From Cyclobacteriaceae bacterium (GTDB lineage: Bacteria > Bacteroidota > Bacteroidia > Cytophagales > Cyclobacteriaceae): 5,824 bases of DNA. The position numbers and the translations under genes were made by a program. Shown one piece after another: positions 1 to 5,824 of this stretch. Position 1 is the first letter of the stretch. The number at the start of each line of letters is the position of its first letter. The notes below the pieces were generated by a model. The model worked only from the letters and a program-made list of their open reading frames with translations. It was not told the DNA's origin and did no database searches. The stretch is taken from NCBI GenBank assembly GCA_025455445.1, contig JALOMN010000121.1, positions 1 to 5,824 of the forward strand, in the 5' to 3' direction.

Positions 1-342
1 CAACTGTATGTATTGCTGGTCTTCCATCACGGCAATCACTTCGCCTTTATTGAGATGCATGCCGGGTAACAGTTTTGTGTATTTCAGATATCCACCCATA
101 GGAACACTTATCGAAACCATATTTTGTGGAGGCACATCAATGCGGCCGTTCACTTTTAGTACCCCCGAAATGGTCCGTTGCTCAATCTGGCTGGTAATAA
201 TTCCGGCATTTTTAAGCTGAGCGTCTGAAAGCGCAACTGAATTTTCTGTATGTGTCGAATCAACATTTTCAGAAGCGTCATTTTTAGAGCCGCACGATAA
301 AACAAGAGCGAGAACAGAAATGGATAGCAGGAATTTTGTCAT
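1..342 (-). CDS. Periplasmic adaptor (membrane fusion) lipoprotein of heavy-metal RND efflux pump, N-terminal part, truncated by window edge
   Basis: Visible are the first 114 codons of a CusB/CzcB-type adaptor, the periplasmic subunit that links an inner membrane RND permease to its outer membrane channel. The protein begins MTKFLLSISVLALVLSC, a lipoprotein signal with a lipobox-like VLSC and the lipidated cysteine at residue 17. A polar, acidic linker follows. From about residue 40 the sequence is characteristic: LSDAQLKNAGI, then VNGRIDVPPQNMVSISVP, then the start of the lipoyl-like domain (GGYLK, LLPGMHLNKGEVIAVMED). The rest (hairpin, beta-barrel, membrane-proximal domain) lies outside the window. 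I chose ATG 342 because the lipoprotein signal starts there. An in-frame ATG at 387 would add 15 polar residues before the signal, which is less likely. It starts 55 bp after the RND-OMF stop on the same strand, so the two are very probably co-transcribed and form one pump. No clear Shine-Dalgarno is visible. The family call is from motif recognition, not from a search. Confidence 0.9.
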   Translation of the reverse strand, partial: MTKFLLSISVLALVLSCGSKNDASENVDSTHTENSVALSDAQLKNAGIITSQIEQRTISGVLKVNGRIDVPPQNMVSISVPMGGYLKYTKLLPGMHLNKGEVIAVMEDQQYIQL

Positions 343-397
343 GTAATAAGAGAATGTGTTTGAATATGTCTGAATGATATTTTCCATGAATGATTTC

Positions 398-1558
398 TTA
401 TTTATAAATGAAGTAATTGAGTTGAATGATACTTTCGTTCAGATTGTTTACGGCAATGAGATAATCGTTTCGTAGTGAGATTGCCTGATTGGTAAGCATC
501 ACCCATTCCAGATAGTTTATTCCGCCATTTGCGAATTGTTTATTGGCAGTGTCGCTGATTAGTTTAGCGTTTATCAAACCGGTTTGTTCGTAATAGTCAA
601 CTGACTTAGCGAAGTTCAAATATTGTGTAATGGCTCGCTGATATTCTGTATTGAACTGTTGCATTCCTGCCAGGTAGTTCGTCTCGGTGATTTTCTGAAT
701 GGATTTCGAAGCATTGATTCTTGCACGCTGCGCGCCATAGAACAAAGGAATACCAAGTCCAATCTGTCCTGATTGAAATCGGGTTGACCCATCGTAGGTA
801 ACATTATCAGCACCGGTACCCCGCATAGACATGTTGTTGTAAGCAAAGGTAAGGTCAGGCAGAAGCCTGGATTTTTCCAGCTGTGTGTTTCGTATTGAAA
901 TCTGTTTCTGCTGTTGCAACCACTGTATTGCTGGATGTTGTGAAACACTGGCCGTATCAATCATTTCCAGTCGGGTCATTTTAAATTCACCCGTTTGGGG
1001 CAAGAGGACAGTCGTAGTATTTAATAGGAGTTGAAACTGAGCTTGTAATAATTCAAGATCGGCATTGAGCAAACTAAGTTGCAGCGCAATTTGTCCGCGT
1101 TGTGTTTCTGCGGTGGTCTTTTCGAGAATGTTACTTTCACCTACCTTAAACCTTAAATTAGCCCGGTTCAAAAACTCACCGTATAGACTATCGTTTTGCT
1201 GAAGCAGTCTTTTCTTCTGTTGCAGATAGGTAATCATATAATACACCTGCGACACCTGCCGCTTCAACTCAACTTCCTTCATAGCCACATTAAACATGCT
1301 GGCTTTCCACTCTTCTCTTAGCACCGACTTTTGATTTGAATAAACCGAGGGGAAATTCAGATTCTGATTGATCACAAATCGGTTGTCAGAAAAGGTGCTG
1401 TTTATCTGGCCATACTCACCGCTAACCATTGTTTGTGGAAGATTGGCACCGGATTTAATCAGCTGCTTCTGATATTCTGCTTTTAACCGCTCATTCTTTA
1501 CCAAAAAATTATTGACCAAAGCAGTATCTATTGCTGCTTGCAATGTAATTGGTGTTTG
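398..1558 (-). other. TolC-family outer membrane factor domain (C-terminal part of the fusion)
   Basis: Residues 1066-1451 of the fused protein read as a complete outer membrane efflux channel subunit of the CusC/CzcC/TolC group. The mature part opens with TPITLQAAIDTALVNN, the usual start of the first OEP repeat. The second repeat starts around QHPAIQWLQQQKQ (about 1272), with SRLLPDLTFAYNN just after it. Long Gln-rich helical stretches (for example 1160-1250 and 1355-1450) fit the periplasmic alpha-barrel. Such proteins form trimeric channels in the outer membrane, so this part must leave the inner membrane leaflet where TM12 of the permease ends. There is no lipobox cysteine, unlike E. coli CusC. 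The domain is intact, with no internal stop or frameshift. Confidence 0.88.
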
Positions 1559-4500
1559 TGCTTTTGCAGACGGAATGGTGACCGTCATCAAAGCAAGGAT
1601 AAGTACTCCAGCTATTGGCATCATTCTTTTTTTCCTCACAAGTTTAGTTTCAAAAATTATATATAGAACAGGCAGAACAAATAAGGTAAGCAACGTGGCA
1701 ATCAGCAAGCCTCCAATCACTACCGTTGCCAATGGCCGCTGCACTTCGGCACCTGCACCATTGCTCAAAGCCATCGGCATGAAGCCTAAGGAAGCAACCA
1801 ACGCAGTCATGAGCACAGGGCGCAGCCTGAGTTTTGTTCCGGAAATAACAATGTGAATCAGGTTGTATTGTCCGTCTTCCTTCAGACGATTGAATTCAGC
1901 AACCAACACAATTCCATTTAATACCGCCACACCGAACAGTGCAATAAACCCAACACCGGCACTAATACTAAATGGCATGCCGCGGGTGGCGAGGGCAAAG
2001 ACACCCCCAATAGCTGATAGTGGAATAGCTGAGTAAATCAACAAACCATGCTTCACCGAATTGAAGGCAAAATAAAGCATGAAGAAAATCAGCAGCAGCG
2101 ATACTGGCACAGCAATGCTCAGTCTTTGTTTAGCCGCATTCAGATTTTCAAATGCACCACCATAGGTTACATAATAGCCTGGAGGAAATTTTATTTGTGA
2201 CTCTACCTTTTGCTGCAGCTCGGTGACAATAGATTCCACATCACGGCCACGTACATTAAAGCCCACAATAATTCTGCGCTTTGCATCTTCGCGCTGAATT
2301 TGATTAGGGCCTTCTTTAATTTCTACCTCGGCCAACTGACTGAGTGGAATCTGGCTTCCAAGCGGACTGGGAATTAACAGGTTTTGAACATCACCCAGAT
2401 TTTTTCGTTGTTCACCCACCATGCGTACCACCAGATCGAATCGCTTTTCTTCTTCAAACACCTGGCCTGTACTTTGGCCGGCAAAGGCGGTATTCACAAT
2501 CCTGTTCATCTCAGAAATATTCAATGCGTACTGCGCAATGGCTGCGCGGTTGTACTTTATTACAATCTGTGGCATGCCGCCCACTGCTTCCACATATAAA
2601 TTGGCACTTCCTTCTACGGTGTTTATCACATTGCCGAGTTTGTTAGCGTAATGGGCAAGGGTATCCAGATTTTCTCCAAATATTTTGCAAACTACATCCT
2701 GCCGAGCTCCGGTCATTAACTCATTGAAACGCATCTGTACCGGATATTGAAAACCAAAGGTAACACCAGGCACTGCTTCCAATGCCTTACCCATTTTTTC
2801 GGCAAGCTCATTAAAGGTTTTGGCAGAAGTCCATTCTTCTTTGTCTTTCAAAATCACCATCATGTCACTGGCCTCAATGGGCATTGGGTCAGTGGGCACT
2901 TCACCGCTTCCGGTTTTACCAACCACTTTAATTACTTCCGGAAATTGTTCAAGAAGAATCTTTTCTCCTTTCATGGTTGCATCAATAGAAACGTTGAGAT
3001 TACTGCCAGTAAGCACGCGCGTATCAACAGCAAAGTCACCTTCTTCCAGCGCGGGAATAAACTCACCACCCAGAAAGGAGAGCGTGATTAACGCACCAAC
3101 AAATAGTGTGATTGCACTTACCACTACCGTTTTTGGAAAGCCCAGCACTTTTTGAAGGGCGAGTTCATAAAGGCGCTCAATTTTTTCCATCATTTTATCC
3201 GAAATGTTTTTTGAAAGCTTCACTTTCTTGCTCAGAAACACCGAGCTCATCATAGGAATATACGTAAGCGAAAGAATGAACGCACCTAATAAGGCAAAGG
3301 CAACGGTTTGAGCCATGGGCTTGAACATTTTTCCTTCAATGCCCTGTAAGCTGAATATTGGAAGATACACGATGAGAATAATAATTTGTCCGAATACGGC
3401 ACTGTTCATCATCCTTCCGGCAGAATGGATTACCTCACCATCCATTTCATTTTGATTTATCGTGTGCAGCGACTTGAACTTCTTGCCATGCGACAGTTGA
3501 TGCATTACCGCTTCTACAATAATTACGGCTCCGTCTACAATCAATCCGAAATCCAACGCTCCCAGACTCATCAGGTTTCCGCTTACACCAAACAGATTCA
3601 TCATGATTACCGCAAAGAGCATGGAGAGCGGGATCACAGAGGCCACTAAAATCCCAGCACGGAAATTTCCAAGAAAAAGGACAAGCACAAAAATGACAAT
3701 CAGGGCTCCTTCCATTAAATTTTTCTCAACGGTGCCGATAGCATTGCTTACCATTTTGGTTCTGTCAAGAAATGGTTCTACCTCCACACCTTCTGGCAAG
3801 ATCTTTTGAATTTGTTCAATCTTATCTTTTACGGCTTCAATTACCTCGCTGCTATTGGCACCTTTCAGCATCATCACCACCGCTCCTGCGACTTCGCTCT
3901 CTCCATTGTAGGTCATCGCGCCATAGCGGATGGCATTACCGATGCGCACTTCGGCTACGTCTTTGATAAATAGGGGTGTTCCATTTTCAGTATTTTTTAC
4001 CGCGATACTATTGATATCCGTAAGGCTGCCAATCAACCCTTCACTTCGAATGTATAGCACAGTTGATTGTCGTTCGATGTATGCGCCTCCTGTATTTTGA
4101 TTGTTGTTCTCCAGTGCAGCGAACACATCGCTCATGGTAAGTCCATATGATTTTAATTTGTTTGGATCGATGGCGATTTCATATTGCTTTAGTTTTCCAC
4201 CAAAACTGCTCACATCTGCCACGCCATTTACCCTTAACAATTGGCGTCTTACTATCCAATCTTGTATAGTGCGCAATTCAGTGACATCATAACGCCCTTC
4301 ATATCCTTTCTTGGGCTTTACTACATATTGATAAATTTCTCCCAAGCCGGTTGTTACAGGAGCCAGCACAGGCACACCTAATCCTTTGGGAAGCTGGTCT
4401 TTGACTATCTGTAAACGTTCAGTTACCTGCTGGCGAGCCCAATACACATCCGTATCGTCATCGAACACAATCGTGACCAGTGATAACCCGAACCTTGAAA

Positions 4501-4753
4501 AACTTCTTATTTCAATAAGGCCATGAATGTTGCTGTTTACTTGTTCGATCGGAAAGGTGATAAGACGTTCAATATCAGCAGCACCTAAAGACGGAACAAT
4601 GGTGATTACCTGCACCTGGTTATTGGTAATGTCGGGCACTGCATCAATGGGCAGTCGGGTAAATTCATAACTGCCATAGCCAATGAGGCCAATAACAAAT
4701 AGCCCAATGATTAATTTTTGCCTTACCGAGAATTCTATGATTTTAGTTAGCAT
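398..4753 (-). CDS. CzcA-type heavy-metal RND efflux permease fused to a TolC-family outer membrane factor
   Basis: This 1451-residue protein joins two pump parts. Residues 1-1040 form a complete proton-driven HME-RND permease that captures metal ions from the periplasm or inner membrane. TM1 is near 12-32, followed by LPIDAVPDITNNQVQV; TM2-TM6 lie at 344-507, TM7 near 540-560, a second periplasmic loop at about 561-878, and TM8-TM12 at 879-1033. TM4 carries DFGLIVDGAVIIVE with D401, D407 and E414, matching the essential acidic residues of Cupriavidus CzcA (D402, D408, E415). Porter-domain motifs include PVQMRFNELMTG (671-682). Plain CzcA/CusA proteins are about 1040-1070 residues, so the permease is full length. 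Residues 1044-1065 resemble a signal peptide, and 1066-1451 are an outer membrane efflux protein with two repeats (from about 1069 and about 1262), close to the length of a mature CusC/CzcC. Start ATG 4753 gives the normal CzcA N-terminus (MLTKIIEFSVRQK). The DFG/DG motif points to divalent cations such as Zn, Co or Cd; the exact substrate is inferred. The cognate adaptor follows 55 bp downstream. Confidence 0.95.
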   Translation of the reverse strand: MLTKIIEFSVRQKLIIGLFVIGLIGYGSYEFTRLPIDAVPDITNNQVQVITIVPSLGAADIERLITFPIEQVNSNIHGLIEIRSFSRFGLSLVTIVFDDDTDVYWARQQVTERLQIVKDQLPKGLGVPVLAPVTTGLGEIYQYVVKPKKGYEGRYDVTELRTIQDWIVRRQLLRVNGVADVSSFGGKLKQYEIAIDPNKLKSYGLTMSDVFAALENNNQNTGGAYIERQSTVLYIRSEGLIGSLTDINSIAVKNTENGTPLFIKDVAEVRIGNAIRYGAMTYNGESEVAGAVVMMLKGANSSEVIEAVKDKIEQIQKILPEGVEVEPFLDRTKMVSNAIGTVEKNLMEGALIVIFVLVLFLGNFRAGILVASVIPLSMLFAVIMMNLFGVSGNLMSLGALDFGLIVDGAVIIVEAVMHQLSHGKKFKSLHTINQNEMDGEVIHSAGRMMNSAVFGQIIILIVYLPIFSLQGIEGKMFKPMAQTVAFALLGAFILSLTYIPMMSSVFLSKKVKLSKNISDKMMEKIERLYELALQKVLGFPKTVVVSAITLFVGALITLSFLGGEFIPALEEGDFAVDTRVLTGSNLNVSIDATMKGEKILLEQFPEVIKVVGKTGSGEVPTDPMPIEASDMMVILKDKEEWTSAKTFNELAEKMGKALEAVPGVTFGFQYPVQMRFNELMTGARQDVVCKIFGENLDTLAHYANKLGNVINTVEGSANLYVEAVGGMPQIVIKYNRAAIAQYALNISEMNRIVNTAFAGQSTGQVFEEEKRFDLVVRMVGEQRKNLGDVQNLLIPSPLGSQIPLSQLAEVEIKEGPNQIQREDAKRRIIVGFNVRGRDVESIVTELQQKVESQIKFPPGYYVTYGGAFENLNAAKQRLSIAVPVSLLLIFFMLYFAFNSVKHGLLIYSAIPLSAIGGVFALATRGMPFSISAGVGFIALFGVAVLNGIVLVAEFNRLKEDGQYNLIHIVISGTKLRLRPVLMTALVASLGFMPMALSNGAGAEVQRPLATVVIGGLLIATLLTLFVLPVLYIIFETKLVRKKRMMPIAGVLILALMTVTIPSAKAQTPITLQAAIDTALVNNFLVKNERLKAEYQKQLIKSGANLPQTMVSGEYGQINSTFSDNRFVINQNLNFPSVYSNQKSVLREEWKASMFNVAMKEVELKRQVSQVYYMITYLQQKKRLLQQNDSLYGEFLNRANLRFKVGESNILEKTTAETQRGQIALQLSLLNADLELLQAQFQLLLNTTTVLLPQTGEFKMTRLEMIDTASVSQHPAIQWLQQQKQISIRNTQLEKSRLLPDLTFAYNNMSMRGTGADNVTYDGSTRFQSGQIGLGIPLFYGAQRARINASKSIQKITETNYLAGMQQFNTEYQRAITQYLNFAKSVDYYEQTGLINAKLISDTANKQFANGGINYLEWVMLTNQAISLRNDYLIAVNNLNESIIQLNYFIYK
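1559..1624 (-). other. Internal signal-peptide-like segment at the RND/OMF joint
   Basis: Residues 1044-1065 follow the cytoplasmic end of TM12 and have the three parts of a Sec signal peptide. There is a basic start (VRKKR at 1039-1043), a hydrophobic core (IAGVLILALMTVTI, 1047-1060) and a small-residue AxA cleavage motif, SAKA|Q, with predicted cleavage after A1065. In the fused protein it would act as a thirteenth membrane crossing that carries the channel domain into the periplasm. If signal peptidase I cuts there, it would also release the channel. The segment is seen directly; its cleavage is inferred. Confidence 0.75.
1619..1637 (-). promoter_or_regulatory. Possible internal ribosome binding site and restart codons for the outer membrane factor
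   Basis: On the minus strand the joint reads GAGG, A7, GA, ATGATG. The GAGG (1637-1634) is Shine-Dalgarno-like and lies 9 nt before the first ATG (1624) and 12 nt before the second (1621). The A-rich spacer resembles sequence often seen before start codons in Bacteroidota. Both ATGs are in frame with the fused protein, and starting at either would give a free-standing outer membrane factor of 408 or 407 residues with its own signal peptide. Whether ribosomes start here is unknown. Vestigial signal from the pre-fusion gene is an equally good reading. Confidence 0.4.
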
Positions 4754-4852
4754 CGTTGCATTGAATTAGATCTAAAAGTGAAAGAGATTTCGCTTTTTAA
4801 AATTGAAATAAAAGAGGATGTATTCGGCATCAGATGAATTGCCTTTGCCGAT

Positions 4853-4873
4853 TAGTCAATATAAGTTTGACTA
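4853..4873. repeat. 21-bp inverted repeat (7-bp arms, 7-nt spacer)
   Basis: The plus strand reads TAGTCAA, TATAAGT, TTGACTA: a perfect 7-bp inverted repeat that overlaps the stop codon of the small upstream gene (TAG at 4873-4871). It lies about 100 bp before the RND start. It could be an operator half-site pair or a weak stem-loop at the intercistronic junction. The arms are AT-rich and no U-tract follows on the minus strand, so it is not a convincing terminator. It matches no regulator consensus that I know. Confidence 0.3.
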
Positions 4874-5239
4874 TATTTTTGGTGGCTGGAAGATATCAAC
4901 AGCAATCAGTTTGGGTTCATGCTGCAGATAAAAGAAGTGGTAAGTAGAAGTCCTTGTTAAAAGCGGTTCAACCATTGAAAGTTTTTGAATCGGAAGTACC
5001 ACGATTTGGCCTATGAAGGAATGGCTGCAGTCTTTGAAGGGAAGACGGTTATCTCGGTCGTCATGAGTTTCATCGGTCTTATAATGCATCACCAGAAATT
5101 CAAAGAATGACATTTCGCCCACCTGTTCTTTATGTTCTCCATAGTGCTGAACCAACAACGGCACGCGCAGCACTTCTTTGAATTCGGTGAACGAAACAAG
5201 ATAGATGAATAACAATCCTATTGCAGCAAAGCGAAGCAT
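4871..5239 (-). CDS. Small His/Asp-containing exported or membrane-anchored protein of unknown function, upstream of the efflux gene
   Basis: The 122-residue product starts at ATG 5239, the only ATG near the start; the frame stays open upstream with a TTG at 5275 but no better start. Residues 3-17 (RFAAIGLLFIYLVSF) are a hydrophobic N-terminal segment, a signal peptide without a clear AxA site or a single membrane anchor. The remainder would then lie outside the inner membrane. Visible motifs are EFKEVLRVPLLVQHYGEHKE (20-38), SFFEFLVMHY (44-53), an acidic HDDRDN patch (59-64), LPFKDCSHS (66-74) and a C-terminal QPPKI (118-122). Seven histidines, one cysteine and several aspartates could bind metal; that is inference. 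From memory, similar unnamed short proteins with the EHK...SFxxFLxMHY...LPFK...QPPK pattern sit beside CzcA-type operons in other Bacteroidota. It has no assigned function. It lies 117 bp upstream of the RND-OMF gene on the same strand, suggesting co-expression. Confidence 0.75.
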   Translation of the reverse strand: MLRFAAIGLLFIYLVSFTEFKEVLRVPLLVQHYGEHKEQVGEMSFFEFLVMHYKTDETHDDRDNRLPFKDCSHSFIGQIVVLPIQKLSMVEPLLTRTSTYHFFYLQHEPKLIAVDIFQPPKI

Positions 5240-5247
5240 TACGGTAT

Positions 5248-5276
5248 CAAAGGTAACTACTCTTATGACAATCAAA
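5248..5276 (-). promoter_or_regulatory. Candidate Bacteroidota-type promoter before the small gene
   Basis: The minus strand has TTTG (5276-5273), a 17-nt spacer and TACCTTTG (5255-5248). This fits the Bacteroidota primary sigma consensus, a TTTG-like -33 element and a TAnnTTTG -7 element. The -7 box ends only 8 nt before the ATG at 5239, so transcription would begin at or just before the start codon. The mRNA would then be leaderless or nearly so. It could drive the small gene and the efflux genes behind it independently of the upstream adaptor gene. The match could be chance in AT-rich DNA. Confidence 0.35.
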
Positions 5277-5332
5277 AAACCGATTAAATCCCATCATCAC
5301 CTAATATCAGTTTATCATGGCTGTTTTCTTAT

Positions 5333-5824
5333 TCATTCCTGAACAGATTTCATCTTCATTAAAAGACTATATGCGTTCTTGACCACCAGCTTTTGTGTAG
5401 CTGATATGTTTTTAAGTTCTGTAAAACCATTGGTAGTCATACCAGTTTCAACCGGATACATGGTAAATACACCTGTTGATTTTTCTATGAATACATAGTA
5501 TTTATTTTCCCAACCCACAATAGCGTCTTCTGGCACTGAAATCACTTCATTGTTTTTAATTAGGATTTCACCAGTGACAAACATGCCGGGAAGAAGTTCC
5601 TTATCGGCATTTTCCAGGTCGCAATGTATTTCACTCGTTCGTTCGTCATTCAGGCTTTTATTAATAAGATGCACCCGGGCTGTGTAGATCTTCTGAGGGT
5701 TTACATTGGAGAATACATTTACTTTTTGGCCGATCGTAATCGAAGCCATGTCTTTTTCAAAAGCGGTGAGGCTTACGTGCAACTTGCTTTCATCTACGAG
5801 CAAGAGTAACACATCAGTAGGACT
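5333..5824 (-). CDS. Periplasmic adaptor (membrane fusion) protein of an RND efflux pump, C-terminal part, truncated by window edge
   Basis: The last 163 residues of a CusB/CzcB-type adaptor are visible. The frame is open to the window edge (it begins SPTDVLLLLVDESKLHV), so the GTG at 5812 is not the real start. The beta-barrel domain is recognisable in VDESKLHVSLTAFEKDMASI and TIGQKVNVFSNVNP. It continues through LLPGMFVTGEILIKNNEVISVPEDAIV, the usual PGM...G...VPxxAv pattern of adaptors. The membrane-proximal domain that contacts the permease follows (YYVFIEKSTGVFTMYPVETGMTTN in part), and the protein ends VVKNAYSLLMKMKSVQE. That ending resembles the C-terminus of Bacteroidota heavy-metal adaptors as I remember them. 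Such a gene normally follows its own RND permease, so it probably closes a second efflux operon beyond the window. It stops 93 bp before the small gene's ATG. It is a different gene from the adaptor at the other edge; the visible parts do not overlap, so they cannot be compared. Confidence 0.88.
   Translation of the reverse strand, partial: SPTDVLLLLVDESKLHVSLTAFEKDMASITIGQKVNVFSNVNPQKIYTARVHLINKSLNDERTSEIHCDLENADKELLPGMFVTGEILIKNNEVISVPEDAIVGWENKYYVFIEKSTGVFTMYPVETGMTTNGFTELKNISATQKLVVKNAYSLLMKMKSVQE

Noticed and set aside
342..387. In-frame ATG at 387 as start of the downstream adaptor
   Set aside because: It begins 10 nt after the RND-OMF stop and adds 15 polar residues in front of a good lipoprotein signal that starts at 342.
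616..960. Minus-strand open frame of 114 residues in another frame
   Set aside because: It is a shadow inside the outer membrane factor domain, with no family features.
1512..1856. Plus-strand open frame of 114 residues
   Set aside because: It lies wholly inside the fused RND-OMF gene on the other strand and has no recognisable domain. The same holds for the other plus-strand frames between 2344 and 4292 and for those at 8-220 and 5624-5809.
4824..4851. TCGGCA...TGCCGA inverted repeat as an intrinsic terminator
   Set aside because: The stem is only 6 bp with a 16-nt loop and no T-run follows on either strand.
5237..5275. TTG at 5275 as start of the small protein (134 residues)
   Set aside because: The extra 12 residues are not signal-like, the start is a rare TTG, and the ATG at 5239 sits directly before the hydrophobic segment. 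It is not fully excluded.
5276..5332. Terminator after the upstream adaptor gene
   Set aside because: The minus strand has a T6 run near 5274-5279, but the sequence before it forms only imperfect CCAT/ATGG pairing or a loopless GATT/AATC, with no stable hairpin.
5812..5824. GTG at 5812 as start of a complete 159-residue protein
   Set aside because: The frame is open to the window edge and the residues before the GTG (SPTD) fit the adaptor family. It is the cut end of a longer gene.
1..5824. CRISPR arrays, tRNA or rRNA genes, insertion sequences
   Set aside because: No regularly spaced repeats, tRNA-like folds, rRNA-like stretches, transposase motifs or terminal inverted repeats were seen by eye.

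Overview
This window reads as part of a Bacteroidota (Bacteroidetes) genome. The evidence is moderate-to-low GC, genes without a consistent Shine-Dalgarno sequence, a candidate TTTG / TAnnTTTG promoter, and a heavy-metal RND pump fused to its TolC-type outer membrane partner, an arrangement I know mainly from this phylum. The genus cannot be named from this sequence.

Every supported gene lies on the minus strand, so transcription runs from high to low coordinates. In that order: (1) 5824-5333, the C-terminal end of a periplasmic adaptor (CusB/CzcB type), cut by the window edge; (2) 5239-4871, a small 122-residue protein with an N-terminal hydrophobic segment and conserved-looking His/Asp motifs, without a known function; (3) 4753-398, a 1451-residue protein joining a complete CzcA-type heavy-metal RND permease (about residues 1-1040) to a complete TolC-family outer membrane factor (about 1066-1451); (4) 342-1, the N-terminal 114 residues of a second adaptor, a lipoprotein, cut by the other edge. 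There is no gap over 300 bp without a gene, and the plus-strand open frames are shadows of the fused gene.

Genes 3 and 4 should supply a whole tripartite efflux pump: permease and outer membrane channel from one gene, adaptor from the next. The permease keeps the D401/D407/E414 proton-relay residues and the DFG...DG signature of divalent-cation (Zn/Co/Cd-like) pumps. It lacks the three methionines of the Cu(I)/Ag(I) pump CusA at the positions expected from my recalled alignment. The adaptor ending upstream suggests a second efflux cassette in tandem, with the small protein between the two.

The most interesting spot is the fusion joint at 1559-1637. The fused protein still carries an internal signal peptide (basic VRKKR, hydrophobic core, AKA|Q cleavage site). 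Its DNA still carries a Shine-Dalgarno-like GAGG, an A7 run and a double ATG. One A fewer in that run would end the permease at a TGA overlapping the second ATG (TGATG). This looks like the remnant of a translationally coupled gene pair. It raises the question of whether the two halves are made or matured separately.
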